Source of the DNA: Amphibalanus amphitrite
Taxonomy: Eukaryota > Arthropoda > Thecostraca > Balanomorpha > Balanidae
NCBI RefSeq assembly: GCF_019059575.1
Contig: NW_024882211.1
Coordinates: forward strand, 124,001-188,000
Length of the DNA stretch: 64,000 nt
Reading direction: 5' to 3'
Position 1 is the first letter of the stretch. Each line of letters opens with the position of its first letter. The position numbers and the translations under genes were made by a program. Below the pieces are notes generated by a model. It ran no database searches. It had not been told where the DNA came from and worked only from the letters and a program-made list of their open reading frames with translations. Below are positions 32,678 through 45,682 of the stretch, piece after piece.

Positions 32678-32983
32678 ACATTGACGAGTGCGCCGACGGC
32701 GTGCACTCGTGCCGGCGCCCGCTGCACTGCGTCAACATCCGCGGCAGCTTCACGTGCACGCTGGCGGCCGCCGGGGACCGGTGCGCGGCCGGCAGCCGGC
32801 TGCTCGACGGACGCTGCGTCGACGTCGACGAGTGCCGCGAGGGCAGCCACCTCTGTGACCGGGCCACCGAGCGCTGCGTCAACGAGCGCGGCGGCTACCG
32901 GTGTGCGTCGGCGGCCGGCCCGGCGCCGGCCGCCGACTGCCCGCCGGGATTCCGGCGGTCGGCGCCGCTGGGCCGCTGCGTCG
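32678..32983 (+). CDS. cbEGF exon 6 (two EGF domains) of the fibulin-like gene
   Basis: Follows CCGGCAG. 102 codons, phase 1 at both ends, encoding two complete cbEGF domains in one exon. Domain one runs DIDEC...CVNIRGSFTC...GRC, and domain two DVDEC...CVNERGGYRC...GRCVG. Twelve cysteines in register. The second has an Ala/Pro-rich C4-C5 loop (SAAGPAPAADC). Very GC-rich. Double-domain exons suggest loss of an ancestral intron. Donor GTCG|GTACGT. Confidence 0.88.
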
Positions 32984-33193
32984 GTACGTACCGCGCCGCT
33001 CGGCCGCCGACGCCAACACCTTGTGCAGGCGTCAGTAGCGTGTGGGCGCTCCACTGACATTGGCGCTAGTTCAGAGCGTGCAGGCTCACACGAGCGCTGG
33101 CGCGCGACGAGTCGCGAATTTCATCCGACTGTTCGTCTGCTATCTCCACCTGCGCCCTGGGCAGATTGTAGCCGCACTGTGTGCATCAGGGCT

Positions 33194-33662
33194 GCGGAGT
33201 CGGAGTCGGAGTCGGAGTCGGAGTGGGAAGATTTGTCCGGAGTCGGAGTCCAAGCTGGAGTCGCTAAAATTTGACCGACTCCGACTCCGGAGTCGGAGTT
33301 AACGCTGCCTGGCTCATAGTCATGTCATTTACCTGGTTGCTTAACGATATTTCGCTTGTTGACCTTTCAAAATCAAATTTAGTTGAAGCTAAGGACATAC
33401 CACTGTTTTGGACGAGCGTTTTCATTTAACAATGCTGAAGAAGGCTGCTGCGTCAAAACCTGTTTTTATTTCTGCCTGCTACTTAAAAAAGTACTTATCT
33501 GCAATAATCTGCCTTGAAACGCGTAAAGGGCCGCTTCAGGCAAGATAAAAGGGTGTCCGACATCATATTTGATTTCATTATATGGGCTTCACGAGCCATA
33601 TTCGGAGACGAAGCTGGAATCGGAGTCGGAGCCGATTTTGTTAAGCCGGAGTAGGAGTCGCC
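33194..33662. mobile_element. Candidate element with GGAGTC-repeat ends
   Basis: 33194-33300 has (GGAGTC)n runs in both orientations with a CCGACTCCGGAGTCGG palindrome; 33612-33662 carries further GGAGTCGGAGCC copies. A similar motif cluster is at 39895-40015. This looks like a MITE with simple-repeat termini, but no target duplication was identified. Confidence 0.35.
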
Positions 33663-33740
33663 TTAAAATTCATCCATGGTGTGCATAACGCATCTGTCGC
33701 TCTGGAAGCATTCGGAAGTGTAATTAATACCTGACCGTGG

Positions 33741-35028
<1,288 letters not shown>

Positions 35029-35035
35029 CCGTCAG

Positions 35036-35164
35036 ACGTGGACGAGTGCACGGAGCGGCCGGACGTCTGCGGGCCGCACGGACGCTGTACCAACACCCGC
35101 GGACACTTTACCTGCCAGTGCCAGCTCGGCTTCAAGAGCGACACGCAGAGCACGCGCTGCGTAG
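35036..35164 (+). CDS. cbEGF exon 7 of the fibulin-like gene
   Basis: Follows GTCCGTCAG. 43 codons, phase 1 at both ends. [15 protein letters not shown] and the short C4-C5 spacing CQC, that is the compact fibrillin-type cbEGF, unlike its neighbours with longer loops. Six cysteines, donor GTAG|GTCAGT. Its acceptor's pyrimidine tract is effectively the 1.28-kb CT array. The following intron is 24.4 kb. Confidence 0.88.
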   Translation, partial: TWTSARSGRTSAGRTDAVPTPADTLPASASSASRATRRARAA

Positions 35165-35251
35165 GTCAGTCCGGCACTGCCCCCCCCCCCGACCCGACCC
35201 GACCCGTAGGGGTAGCGCGCGCGGCGTCCGTCACTGTGCCCTCCCCATTAG

Positions 35252-36472
35252 CCCGGCACCGCCTGGGCTATTTCCGTACCCACGACAGCCTGGGGGGGGG
35301 GGTCGGATTCGACCCCCCCTGTTATCTCGAGAACCAATGGTCGTATCGAGCCCCGCGAGCCGGCGTTCGAAAGGTCTCTACTAGACCTTCCCAAAGCGCT
35401 CTTAAAATTTTAATATTGAGGTCATCTTTCGGGTCAAGGTCAGGTCAAAGGTCAAATTCTGGGGTTTTGCATGATTAGGCTTACAGACAGCGGAATCGAT
35501 AGCTGCTGCTCGAAAGTCGAAACTCACCAAAAATGACCTCAAAGACCTAGTGAAGGTACCATGTGCGTAAATGGTCAGGTCATTAAGTACGGGTCAAGGT
35601 CAGGTCAGGTCACGAAAGGTCAGGGTTTTCACTTTCTGCTACATGGGCGTGCGACACATGTTTTATGGCTTATTTTTCTCGCCGAATCCGATGGTAATGT
35701 TTATATGTGACCCCAAGTCACTGTGCTGGTGATAAGTGTGCATTAAAGGCATAAAAATGGTTTATACCATACATAACTAAACGCGGGCCAAGAAAAAAGT
35801 CAATTTTTCAACTTTTTATTTTTGACATAAAAATGCACTTCTCTAGACGAACTTTGTCCCAGGAATCTAGTGGTGCCAATTGTTTTCACATGCTATGTTC
35901 AAAAGTGCCTCTAATTCACGAAAATGCTTATGACGTCGCCATGCGCTATGCATGTTGGAACTATTTTTTACAATTTGGGGGTCAAAAATCAAGATAGAAA
36001 GTTGAAATTTGGGACATCTAATGTTCTAATACAGCTCTATTACATATATTCCGGTGTTTTAGAAATTCTCAAATTTTCGGATTTTATTAACTGTTTTCCA
36101 AAAATATAGCATTTTGAATTTTAGGTGTGAAAACGCATTTTATGGAAAATCCGAGACAGTTTTTTTAAAGAACTCTTTGAGTTGCGTCCATTCATGTTCT
36201 TAATTTGCAATTTGCTCTAAACCTTGATTTTTGTCGATTTTTTTTTTTAAACATTTACCACTTTTTGACTTAAAACGCCATAAAGTTACATCACTAAAAT
36301 CGATATATCTAAAAAAATTGGAAAAAGTTTCTTAAAAAATACACAGAAGACGTCAACTTGATAGGGAAGAAGGTATGCCAAGTTTCAAGTTGATAGCGTA
36401 AGCGGTTCATGAGTTATTCAAGAAAAATGGAGGGGCGGTCGGATCCGACCCCCCCCCCCCGGCGGTCGCGGG
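35252..36472. mobile_element. TTAA-type AGGTCA-rich element with TTAG duplication, 1221 bp
   Basis: Direct, non-palindromic 4-bp repeat TTAG at 35248-35251 and 36473-36476. Ends CCCGGCACCGCC and, inverted, CCCGCGACCGCC. Hairpins at 35292-35318 and 36434-36460. A perfect DR1 lies at 35442-35454 and other AGGTCA words at 35575-35625. A short direct repeat of host sequence (AGCGCGCGCnGCnTCCGTCA) flanks it on both sides. Confidence 0.75.
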
Positions 36473-36883
36473 TTAGGAAGAGCGCGCGCCGCCTCCGTCA
36501 GTGTCCCCCCCCCACCCCGTGCAGTTCTCAGACGGTCGCTGATCTAGTCTCACAAGAGCATATTGAACAAATTGCAGAGCCAATAGGGCCCATTTAAATA
36601 TTCTACTCATGTTTGGTATCGGGCAACTACATATATTAGTTAGTAGTCCACAGAAAAGCTATCTATCGACTAGTCTATCCGTCGACCTGGGCCCGGATGA
36701 GTGGTCTCAGCCAATTTCGACATTGTGTGTGTGTGTGGGGGGGGGGGGGTATTTGACCACACCCGATTATCTCGAAAACTAAGAAAAGCTAGGGGGAAGT
36801 TTGGAAAGACGCACTACATAGCTCGCTAAAAGGCCTTTTGCAGAATTATGTTCTGTGCTCCTCGAGTATGAACTGTGTCCGTG

Positions 36884-36948
36884 TCACCACTGTGTCACCA
36901 CTGTGTCACCACTGTGTCATCACAGTGTCACCACAGTGTCACCACTGT
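36884..36948. repeat. 11-bp GTGTCACCACT repeat, split from its other half near 59470
   Basis: Five or six copies of GTGTCACCACT. The same unit reappears at 59471-59492 just before exon 8. Inverted sequences face inward from both halves, which suggests one array was split by a large insertion. Confidence 0.75.
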
Positions 36949-37932
36949 ACTGTAGGCGTTTGGGCCGGTCTAGCCTCTCACGTGGCAAAAAATTGCTTTT
37001 ATGAAAACAAAAAGACATACCAATTGACTACGAAATGTCTTTACAGTTCAGGCATGACATTGATTTGGTCATGCAACATCTTGGTATAGGGTGAAATGGG
37101 CCTCAAATACGAAGTTTTTTTTTTGCCGTAGACAGGTCATAATTAACGGACGCCATTTAATTGCGTCCCAGAAAAGCTATTTCTGGCACCTAAAAGCTGA
37201 CTCGCTCCAAAATTGGTCCTCAGCACCTATTTGGTGGATACCAGCACCAATCATGGAAAATGACCTTAATTAGCTGTTTCTGGCACCTATTCATCGGTAC
37301 GCCTTACTCTTTTTTCTGAATCTGGCACCTAAATGCTGAGCGTAGCACCAATCTAGTAGAAAAATGAACTACTGGCTGGTAGAATCATGTTGTTCTGGTA
37401 TAATGACCCCTGGAGTCTAGCCTAAAGGTTGCCAGTGCAGCTACACTCTAAGACAGCCCCGTAGTGATCTCAGCATTGTATATGACGTTTAAGTAAGCAA
37501 ATAATATTGATTTGTTTGAAAAAACAATGTCATTTAAATATTTTAAAGTATTTATTTGTAATGCTTCAAGGGAAACATTTTTGTGAGTAATTGTCTCGAT
37601 TTTGACCATTAAAACGGGTATTGTATTTTTGACGTCATCAAATAGCTCCAAAAAAGAAATGTGATGTTTTCATTCCGTTCAAGGCCGCTGAAGAAACGCG
37701 GGATCTTGCGTGGGACATTGTCCGTTGTTTGCCGCGCAGAGTTGTGCCGTGGTTGTGCCTTTTTCATCCGTTTCTTACTTATGTCATATGTGTGCATGAA
37801 GCTTCGATTTTGTTTTTGGTTATTGTGTGGCCGGTCAGTCAAACGCCCCTGTAGAAACCGGATGCTGCGTTTGATCGAGATGGAGTCAGACGATGATTGC
37901 AGAAAGCTAATAATATTGAAAAGAGTTGCGTG

Positions 37933-40900
37933 CATGGGCGCCGCCACCGGGGGGGACGGGGGGGACGCGTCCCCCCCACTCTCAGAATGGAAGGGGGACG
38001 TCCCCCCCAAACTCATTACGGAGCGAGCGAAGCGAGCGCAGTCTAACGGAAATTTCTGAGTATGCCGTGGTCACGCTTTTGCTAGGCTTATATCTCAGCA
38101 ACCACTTGACCGATTTACATGCGGTAATTTTTGTAGGGTAGCACTACACCTTTTTAGGCGCAATTTCAAAAAGTTAAAGACCAAAGTCAAAAAGTTTACA
38201 TTCAAAATGCACGTGAACGTTTTGAATTTGGTCTTTAACTTTTTGAAATTGCGCCTAAAATGCTGTAGATTCATTCCTTCTAACGAGCATCGGACTATTC
38301 CCGATGCATGTGAGTGACCCCATATGCACGTGCCACGTGAAAAACGAAGAGGTGTCAGTTTTGTAACAATTTCAATATCTCGGCAACTACTGGGCCGATT
38401 GCGCTGAAAGTTGGCATGTAGGTAGGTATACCCAGGCCCATGTCACTCCACTTTTGATGACATCATAAGGGGGTCTCAGGACAATTAATGGCGTGGTGCG
38501 CCACAATCGCTGCCAAGCTACTTGCCAACAGCTAGTGTTTTTGAAAATATTTTTTTTTTTTTAATTAAGTTTCAAATAATGAAAATATTGTAATAAAGTT
38601 GTAACTTAAATCTGTAACATATTTAAAAACTTACTGAAAAATGATTTATTCATAGTAAAAATATAAGCTCGATGCATTTTTACGTTGCTTTCCTGCTGCT
38701 GCAGAGGGTTCTTAAATCGTCTATATCTTCAAAACCGGCCATTTCTTAGCATATTGCTGCTCTTTTTTGTCGCTAGAAAATTAGTTGGGCTTTCTATTGA
38801 CATCAACGGTTGAGCGGTATGTGGAGATTGCCATCAATAATCTTCAAATGAAATTAGTCATTTTTACGTTGCAAAGGAATGGAGTACCCCTTGCGAGCAT
38901 CAGGGATGACGTCACTCAGGATCTGTCTCTGATTGGTCGGCGGGGGAGTGACTGTACCTTCTATAGATGGCCTTGGGTATACCCACTAGGCAATGCATAT
39001 CCGTGTGCCACAGTTGGGGTGCTGCTGCACGTGCGCACATGCAGGGGTCGATTCCAGATCTCGAGAACGGCTGAACCGATTGTGCTGAAATCTGATACGT
39101 GGTTAGAGACCGGTTAGTAGGGTGCCGTGCAAAAGTCAGTTGGGACCCATTTTGCACGTGCGCATGTGCAGGGTGCCGCTTCCAGATCTCGAGAACGGCT
39201 AGGCCGATTGCGCTCAAATTTGGCACATCGTTAGGGACCAGTTAGAAGGGTGCAGTGCATAAGTTAGTTGGAGGTATCCCCTCGCAATTTCGCACGTGCA
39301 AGGCCCACCCCACCCTCTCGCTCGCTCCGTTGGTCGCCCCAAAAGGCGTTTTACTTATTGTTATCCTACTCGAAATTTGATTAGGCCCTTCGGTCAAATG
39401 AGACCATTTCAGAGCCGCAAGTATGAAAGAATTGGTGGGAGACATTGGTCGGGCAGCCACCCCAGTGAGCCACTTGGGATGAACCCGACCAATTGAACAG
39501 GCAGCCCAGCCCACTGGCACTCATTGCACCCGGCAAAGGACTATAGCTCCAGTGGAGCCATTCCCGCATGGGATAGAGTTGCCCGTCCAGCCCGGAGCAG
39601 GGGGTTGCGGCGTGGAGGAGAAGGATTTTACTGTCCTGAGGATAGAAGAGATAGAACGGTGCCGAATCTGAGAGGGTCCAGGAGGTTTACATACTCAGTA
39701 TATGGGGTGTGGGCCTACATGCATTGGTCTGACCCCTGCCACCTCGGCCAACAAAATCTCCACCTCTTATTCGACCTGTCATCGCGGAACTGCCGATTTT
39801 TGATATCGTGATCAACGTGTGTCGTATAACACGACTGGCCGAACACGGGCCTAATATATTTCGTCTAACCAGCCAAGAGCATGACTTTACACCAATCCGA
39901 CCTCGAAGTCAAATCCGAACATTTTCGAAGACTTCAACTCCGACTCTGGCCAAAACTGGCCAGTCGTGCCAAAAAAAGTGTGCAGTCAACTCCGACTGAT
40001 TCCGGCTCCGACCCCACACTTCTGCAGTTACGCCACACTAAATTAAATTTCCAGCTTCTAAGAAACAAGCTAATGCTATAGGTACGGTTGACAGGACCAC
40101 AAAACTTTGAGGCGACTTGACTACTTGACTTGGTTTTCCTGACCTAAGGTTTTCTGGTATCAAGCTTGTTACACGGGCTGCAAAATTCGTATTTTGGAGC
40201 AGTTTTGCCTAATGTTTTTTGCCAATTTTCGCGGCGCTTCGCGCCGACTCGTGCACAAACCAAAAGAGAGATTTGTGACTATACAACGCCCCCTCCCCCA
40301 CGCGGGTATGCAATATGTATTACCTATATGCAATATGCATTATCGATCATATTAGTGGCATACATCAGCAATTATACCGTGATAGAACACGAGGCTTTGC
40401 CGTGTCAAACTGAATCGGACATCAGATGTGTATACCTATAGGTAGGTTCTTGGTGGGAATGCGGTCTATAGCCATTACTAACCTAAACTACTTTCCTCAA
40501 ACCAGTTGTTTTGCCACAGTTTTATGAGTTTTTAAACTTAAAATGGTCAGGAAATTATGAATATTTGCAAAAGGATTTTTTACATCACTATTGTCCATCT
40601 TTCGTAGAAGCTACTTACTTACCTATATTGCAGGGGAAGCTGATTACGCGTTGACCAAGCATAGTACGTAGTTCAAACCAGCTGAATGCTGATTGGCTAG
40701 CATTTTTCCGTAAGGGAATGGAATCCTCGGTAAGAGAATGACAAAGTGTAATATATGGGAATGACTTCAGTCTTCAAACCTAAAATCGATACCGATATAT
40801 TTGGCTAGGGTGATCGTTGGGCCATAAAAGCTCCTGATTTGTTCTCGTCTCGGCTCAAGCTACAAAACCGTTACTTCAGTTCAAAATGTTAAAAGTGGCA

Positions 40901-41018
40901 TAATTGCTTTAAACATTGAATGCATCCGACCGAAAAAGCCACGGTAAAAATGTCTACTTTTGGGTTTTCAGTCGGTCAGTCCGTCCCCCCCAGTCAAAAA
41001 TCCGTGGCGGCGCCCCTG
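37933..41018. mobile_element. 3.1-kb hAT-type element with exact 8-bp target duplication
   Basis: GTTGCGTG at 37925-37932 and 41019-41026. Ends CATGGGCGCCGCCACCGG and, inverted, CAGGGGCGCCGCCACGG. G/C-tracts follow just inside each end. The interior has no hAT transposase that I can recognise. It contains approximately 115-bp direct repeats at 39035-39270 (CAGATCTCGAGAACGGCT words) and a perfect inverted repeat at 38152-38260. Confidence 0.8.
38152..38260. repeat. Perfect 34-bp inverted repeat with 41-bp spacer
   Basis: Arms 38152-38185 and 38227-38260, beginning TTTTAGGCGCAATTTCAAAA, are exact complements. Confidence 0.9.
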
Positions 41019-41533
41019 GTTGCGTGGCATGTCTGTTCGGAGTTGACATTTTGCTTTACTCCAGTTTATGACCTGAGAGCCTGGCTGGAAGTGACGGATC
41101 CAAACTTTTCACGTTAAGATGGCTGAGGGTGCAATAATCTCTAGTCTCTACATAGCGGGCTGGTATAGGAGCGTCTTGCTATGCTGCACCATAGCTGGCT
41201 AGTGATGGCACTTGGCGAAAATGGCACTTGACATCACCGAATGCAACGTTCATGTTGTAGGATACATAAAATCAGGAAGATTACGCGAATTAGGTAGGCA
41301 AACGTGGAATAAAATAGGTGCTGGATGTTTTGGTTTTGGTGCTGAATCAGCAAACAGCAAATACGGAGTTTAACTAGACGATCTGGCAACTTTAGGCTGT
41401 GTGAAAGCTATTAGGTGCCAGATTCAGATATTAGGGTCGAAGAAGCATTTTGGGGCTGATCAGCAATTAGGTGCCAGAAACAGCTTTTTAGGGACCAGAA
41501 ACAAATATTCCCCATAATTAACGGGTGTTTTAA

Positions 41534-42692
41534 CCCGCGCCGGGCCGGTGCTCTGAGATTCCGCGCCGGGCCGGGGGGTGTCTGAACACCCCTCCCCCTT
41601 CTAACTCGGCTCCTGGGCCACGTAGCGACACGCGGTAAGCGGCAATCGAAAGAACGTCCAAAATAAGGACAAAAACAGTTCAGTCATTTTTGGGTCAGGT
41701 CAAAGGTCAGGTCACCAGAGGTCACCAAAGGTAAAATGTTGACTATTTCAACATTTTGGAAACTGCCAACGGCTATCTCAGGAACCGATAGAGCTAAAGC
41801 GCCGCGGAAAAGCGCATTCGATAGCCCTTTTACAGACCTTTCTGAATAATGTTCTCAGATTTGACCTCAGGTCAACGGTTTAGCCTCCAGAGGGCAAAAA
41901 CTCCAAAAATAGCCGTTTTTACGAAAATCGGTTTTTCGGCTATAACTTTTGACTCAAAAGAGCCATGACATTACTTTTGCCAGCATCGTATTCCTCTCGT
42001 CGAGACGCGTCGAATGAACTATAAGTGGACCTTGAAAGGTCAACTTGAAAATTTGACCTCAGGTCAAGGTCATGACCTGACCGGAAAAGGTCATGCTGCA
42101 TACCAGTCGATCCGCAACGCCGAGCCGAACACATCTAAGGCGTTTTCAGCGCTCTAGCACGCCTCTATCAGAAGTTATTAGCGAAAAACTGTTAGATTCT
42201 GTTCGTGACCTGAGATGATCTCGGGGACATAACGAGGGGTCACAGTTGCCATTTTTCGGTTCAGTGTGTCAATTTTACCTACATCTCGATGTTTGAGAGT
42301 GTCTAGAATAGCGTTCGTGCAAAACAGACGCTTTTCAATTTTCTCCCATTGACTTATAATGGAGAGGCCGCAAAATTGACCTGACCTTAGGTCACCGATA
42401 TCAAAATTCCGAGATAACCATTTTATAGATAATGTTGCTCTTATCAATCGCTGAAAGTTTCAAGGCAATCGATCAATCGGTGTAGCTATGACGAGCATTC
42501 TTATTTTTGCTGAGGTGAGGTCACTTGGCGTGACCTGGTGACCTGACCTAAGGTGACCTGGGTCTGAAATTTTCACAACATGTGCGGAAAAGATGCACGA
42601 ACAGGTATGCCAAAAACGGCGGCGCGGAGCGCTTTGAGATATTCGCGAAAAACCACAAGGGGGTGTTCAAACACCCCCCGGCCCGGCACGGG
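41534..42692. mobile_element. TTAA-type AGGTCA-rich element, copy B
   Basis: TTAA at 41530-41533 then CCCGCGCCGGGCCGGTG. Colinear and highly similar to the 8077-9250 copy throughout, including the DR1 (41697-41709), the hairpins and the CGATCAATCGGTG motif. The right end reads GGCCCGGCACGGG but is followed by AGAG, so the second TTAA is lost or it is slightly truncated. Confidence 0.8.
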
Positions 42693-42702
42693 AGAGGCAA
42701 AG

Positions 42703-44140
42703 TATATATGCTACGGGCCAAGTGCGAAGGCTAGTCCGTTTGCGAACGGACTAGTCCATTCGCGAATGGACTAGGCCGTTTGCGAATGGCGGTCCGTTCG
42801 CAAACGGACTAGTCCGTTTGCGAATGGCCGGCCATTCGCGAATGGCCTAGGCCGTTTGCGAACGGACGGGTTTGTGGCGTTGCACTTAGCCGCCGGAAGC
42901 ATGGATCCTCGGATTGGGGTACGATTCCGAATGAATGGGGGACCGCTGGTCGATGCAGGGGCGTCGCCGACGGGGGGGGGGGGGGGTCGGAGGGGTCCGG
43001 ACCCCCCCCCCCACACACACACACATTCTTGAAAATATGCCGGTCCGACGCCCCCCGGCCCCTCCCCCCCCCCCACACACACACACTTTTGGCCACGAAA
43101 ATCGATCAATAATAAAATAAAATATTTTAAAAACGATTTTGGTGCATTCTCAAAATAAAATTGTCTAAATCCCAGGAGTTTTCAGTATTTGGTGGGGATT
43201 ACTTTGACTGACCGTCCGACCAGATCCCCTAGTCGAAAATCCGTGGCGACGCCACTGCGTCTATATATTTAGTTTGTTCTCCGGAGTAGATCTGCGAGCT
43301 GGCGCAACTCTGGGTTAAGGTCTCCACACACCTGGTCCATTCGGGATGCGACTTTCCGCTGAACCCTGCACAACGCGGAAATTATAGCAACGTGTTGCCG
43401 CTGGCCAGGCTTCGGCCACCGATCTGGATCTGGGGAGGTCAAATATCCCCGTGACCTTCGAACAGCGGAGAGTCGCGTGGTGTGCGGAGACCATTAGTAC
43501 CGTGCTCCGGGCTCCCCGCTGATGACCCGACCTGACCTTGGTCGAGTTTGTGGCGCTCGATTCATTCTGCTCTGGTGTGGTGTACCGGGACGGTGCGGCT
43601 TGTGTGTGGTGAGTGCGGTGCGGTGAGTGTTCGAAAAACTGTTGTGTTGCATTGCATTTAACAATACGCGCACTGCAGGGGGGGTTGCTTTCAACCCCCC
43701 TGTGGTTTTTCACAGATCACGAGAAAACGGCGGCGCGCAGCAAAGCCAAATTTTGTATACCTTTTCTCCCATATTCTGCGCACATTGTGTGAAAATGCTG
43801 ACTCCAGATGACCTAAGGTCAGGTCACCAGGCCAGGTTAAGTGACGCCGGTTGAGTTACCAATACTTTGCAGTTGCACGCATCATTTCACACGGGACTTT
43901 GCACATGCCAAGTTGATTTGCCAAGTTGACGTCACTTTGCTGGATATTTCGCACTTGGCCTGACTTCGCACTTGGACTGGGAGCATAAACGCCCGTCCAT
44001 TCGCAAACGGCCTAGGCCAACTGCAATAACGCACATGGACTAGTCCATTCGCAAACGGCCTAGTCCAAGTGCGTTATCGCACTTGGACTAGGCCATTCGC
44101 GAATGGACTAGCCTTCGCACTTGGCCCGCAACATATATAT
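42703..44140. mobile_element. TIR element with iterated short palindromes (TTCGCGAA / CTAG modules)
   Basis: The left end (TATATATGCTACGGGCCAAG, then TGCGAAGGCTAGTCC) and the right end (inverted, with TATATATGTTGCGGGCCAAG) are about 40-bp inverted copies. Both subterminal zones, 42725-42872 and 43990-44115, are chains of palindromes such as GTCCGTTTGCGAACGGAC, CCATTCGCGAATGG and ACTAGT/CCTAGG junctions. A hAT-like MITE (42956-43257) and part of a TTAA-type element (43658-43855) lie inside. No ORF of its own. Confidence 0.65.
42956..43257. mobile_element. hAT-like MITE, 302 bp, with long G/C tracts
   Basis: Ends CAGGGGCGTCGCC and, inverted, CAGTGGCGTCGCC, related to the termini at 37933-41018. 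The flanking 8-mers GGTCGATG and CGTCTATA agree at only five positions, so the duplication is weak. Confidence 0.5.
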
Positions 44141-44414
44141 GCCATCAGCCATGGCTCATGGGGATCCTATGTGCGTGGGTTTTTCGGCACAATGGTTTTA
44201 TGAGTTGTTTTGTGACATGTTACGATTAATTGCGCGCAAAGAGAATTGAGATTGGGCAAACCATTTAGCAACATGTACCTTAGATAAACAAATCATCAAG
44301 TTATCACGCATGTTTAAAATTAGCTCCGATCTTTTGAGCCGATCTTTTGAGTACCATGCCAGGTCCCACTCTAAATCGTGTGTAACAATGTGCAGTGTGC
44401 ACTGTTGTCATAAA

Positions 44415-45000
44415 CCCGAGCACCGACGGGGAGGGGGGGGGCGGATATCCCACTCCCCTGAGGTTTTTCGTAAATAGCGAAAAAACGGCGGCGTGTTACG
44501 CCGCGAATTTTGGCGAAGTTTTGCAAAGTTTGGCGTGACTATTTCCCATATCGTAGAAGAATAACCTTATGCTCACTATCTTTCAACAATCCAAAAATTA
44601 GCCTAAAATCAATGAATATATTTCGGAAACGTTCCTTCTTCAGTTCAAAAAGTTAACTTTCCAAGCCACAGAAATGTACAAATAATGAATTACTAATAAT
44701 AATAATTTATAATAATGAATTATTTGTACATTTCTGTGGCTTGGAAAGTTAACTTTTTGAACTGAAGAAGGAACGTTTCCGAAATATATTCATTGATTTT
44801 AGGCTAATTTTTGGATTGTTGAAAGATAGTGAGCATAAGGTTATTCTTCTACGATATTCAATAATGCTGCTCATTTTAGTACTTCGCCATCTTATTACAC
44901 TTAACGTGACTATTTCCCCATCAATTTTGCACATTGTGTGCAAGGTTGAATCTTCTGCCCTTCAAGGTCAAGTCCTAGGTCATTTCGAATGACTCAACCT
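44415..45000. mobile_element. Left end of a TTAA-type element disrupted by a perfect palindrome
   Basis: TAAA|CCCGAGCACCGACGGGG with a G-run/C-run hairpin (44432-44457), then GGTTTTTCGTAAATAGCGAAAAAACGGCGGCG. Its continuation resumes after the palindrome at 44900 with CGTGACTATTTCCCCATC and AGGTCA words to about 45000. The right end was not found. Confidence 0.45.
44548..44857. repeat. Perfect ~139-bp inverted repeat with ~32-bp AT-rich spacer
   Basis: 44548-44686 and 44719-44857 are exact complements as far as I can read (ATATCGTAGAAGAATAACC inward to GTACAAATAAT). The flanks share GTGACTATTTCCC on both sides. No target duplication or known TIR was recognised, so it may be a young inverted duplication or a foldback MITE. 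Confidence 0.85.
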
Positions 45001-45682
45001 CAAATCACGTTGTTTCGGGCAAGCTCACTTTACTACCGGGGACTTCGGGACGAGAGCTAAAAACTCTATTCAAGGGCATTGGTGTCCTCTTCTTATTTTG
45101 GTATCTAAACGTCGAACCAGCTCAGAATATTCAGAATGATCAGAATCAGGGAAGGATCAATTATTATAGGTCCCCTCCCCAGAACCGGTTGTTCGGCTGC
45201 GGTTTGTTCGACTGACAAGAGAGGGCTATAGTTGTCTGTGGATCAGAGGCGCGGCTAGGTTCTACGACTTCTTGGGGCAACCTTAGGGCAGAAAAAGGTT
45301 TTTCGCTCCTCATCCCAAATTGCTTCGAATTCGAACGTATACAAAAACAAGCTAGATATTCGAAAATCGGACACCCAAACGGATCATTTAAAGTATCTTC
45401 CGCGACTGAGAATTGATCGGCCTTCAAACTACTGACCAAAAACGAGGTGATTAATAGCACGTGCTGGTATATCAGTGATAAATACAAAGGCGAGGGCATC
45501 AGCTAGTGCGTAACTTATGAGCGCTATTTTTACTCATTCGGTTAAGTTACGGCTGCAACGACAACTGCACAGCAGCTACGTTCCATGCAATCCGCCCCGA
45601 TGAGGCAGCTACTGCCCCTCCCGCTCCACGCCGCCGACTGACCGGCCAAGGTCACCGCCCCGCCGCGCCGGGAGAGCGGAGC
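45001..45682. other. Intron, nothing identified
   Basis: No ORF of protein-like composition, RNA gene or inverted ends found. Confidence 0.4.

Larger units (their letters stand above)
37130..41529. mobile_element. Element with TCTGGCACCTAA-rich inverted ends, interrupted by a hAT element
   Basis: 37130-37370 and 41320-41525 are diverged inverted copies sharing CATAATTAACGG and AAAAGCTnTTTCTGGCACCT, with repeated GGCACCTA words. The 3.1-kb hAT-like element 37933-41018 lies inside. Limits are approximate. Confidence 0.45.
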
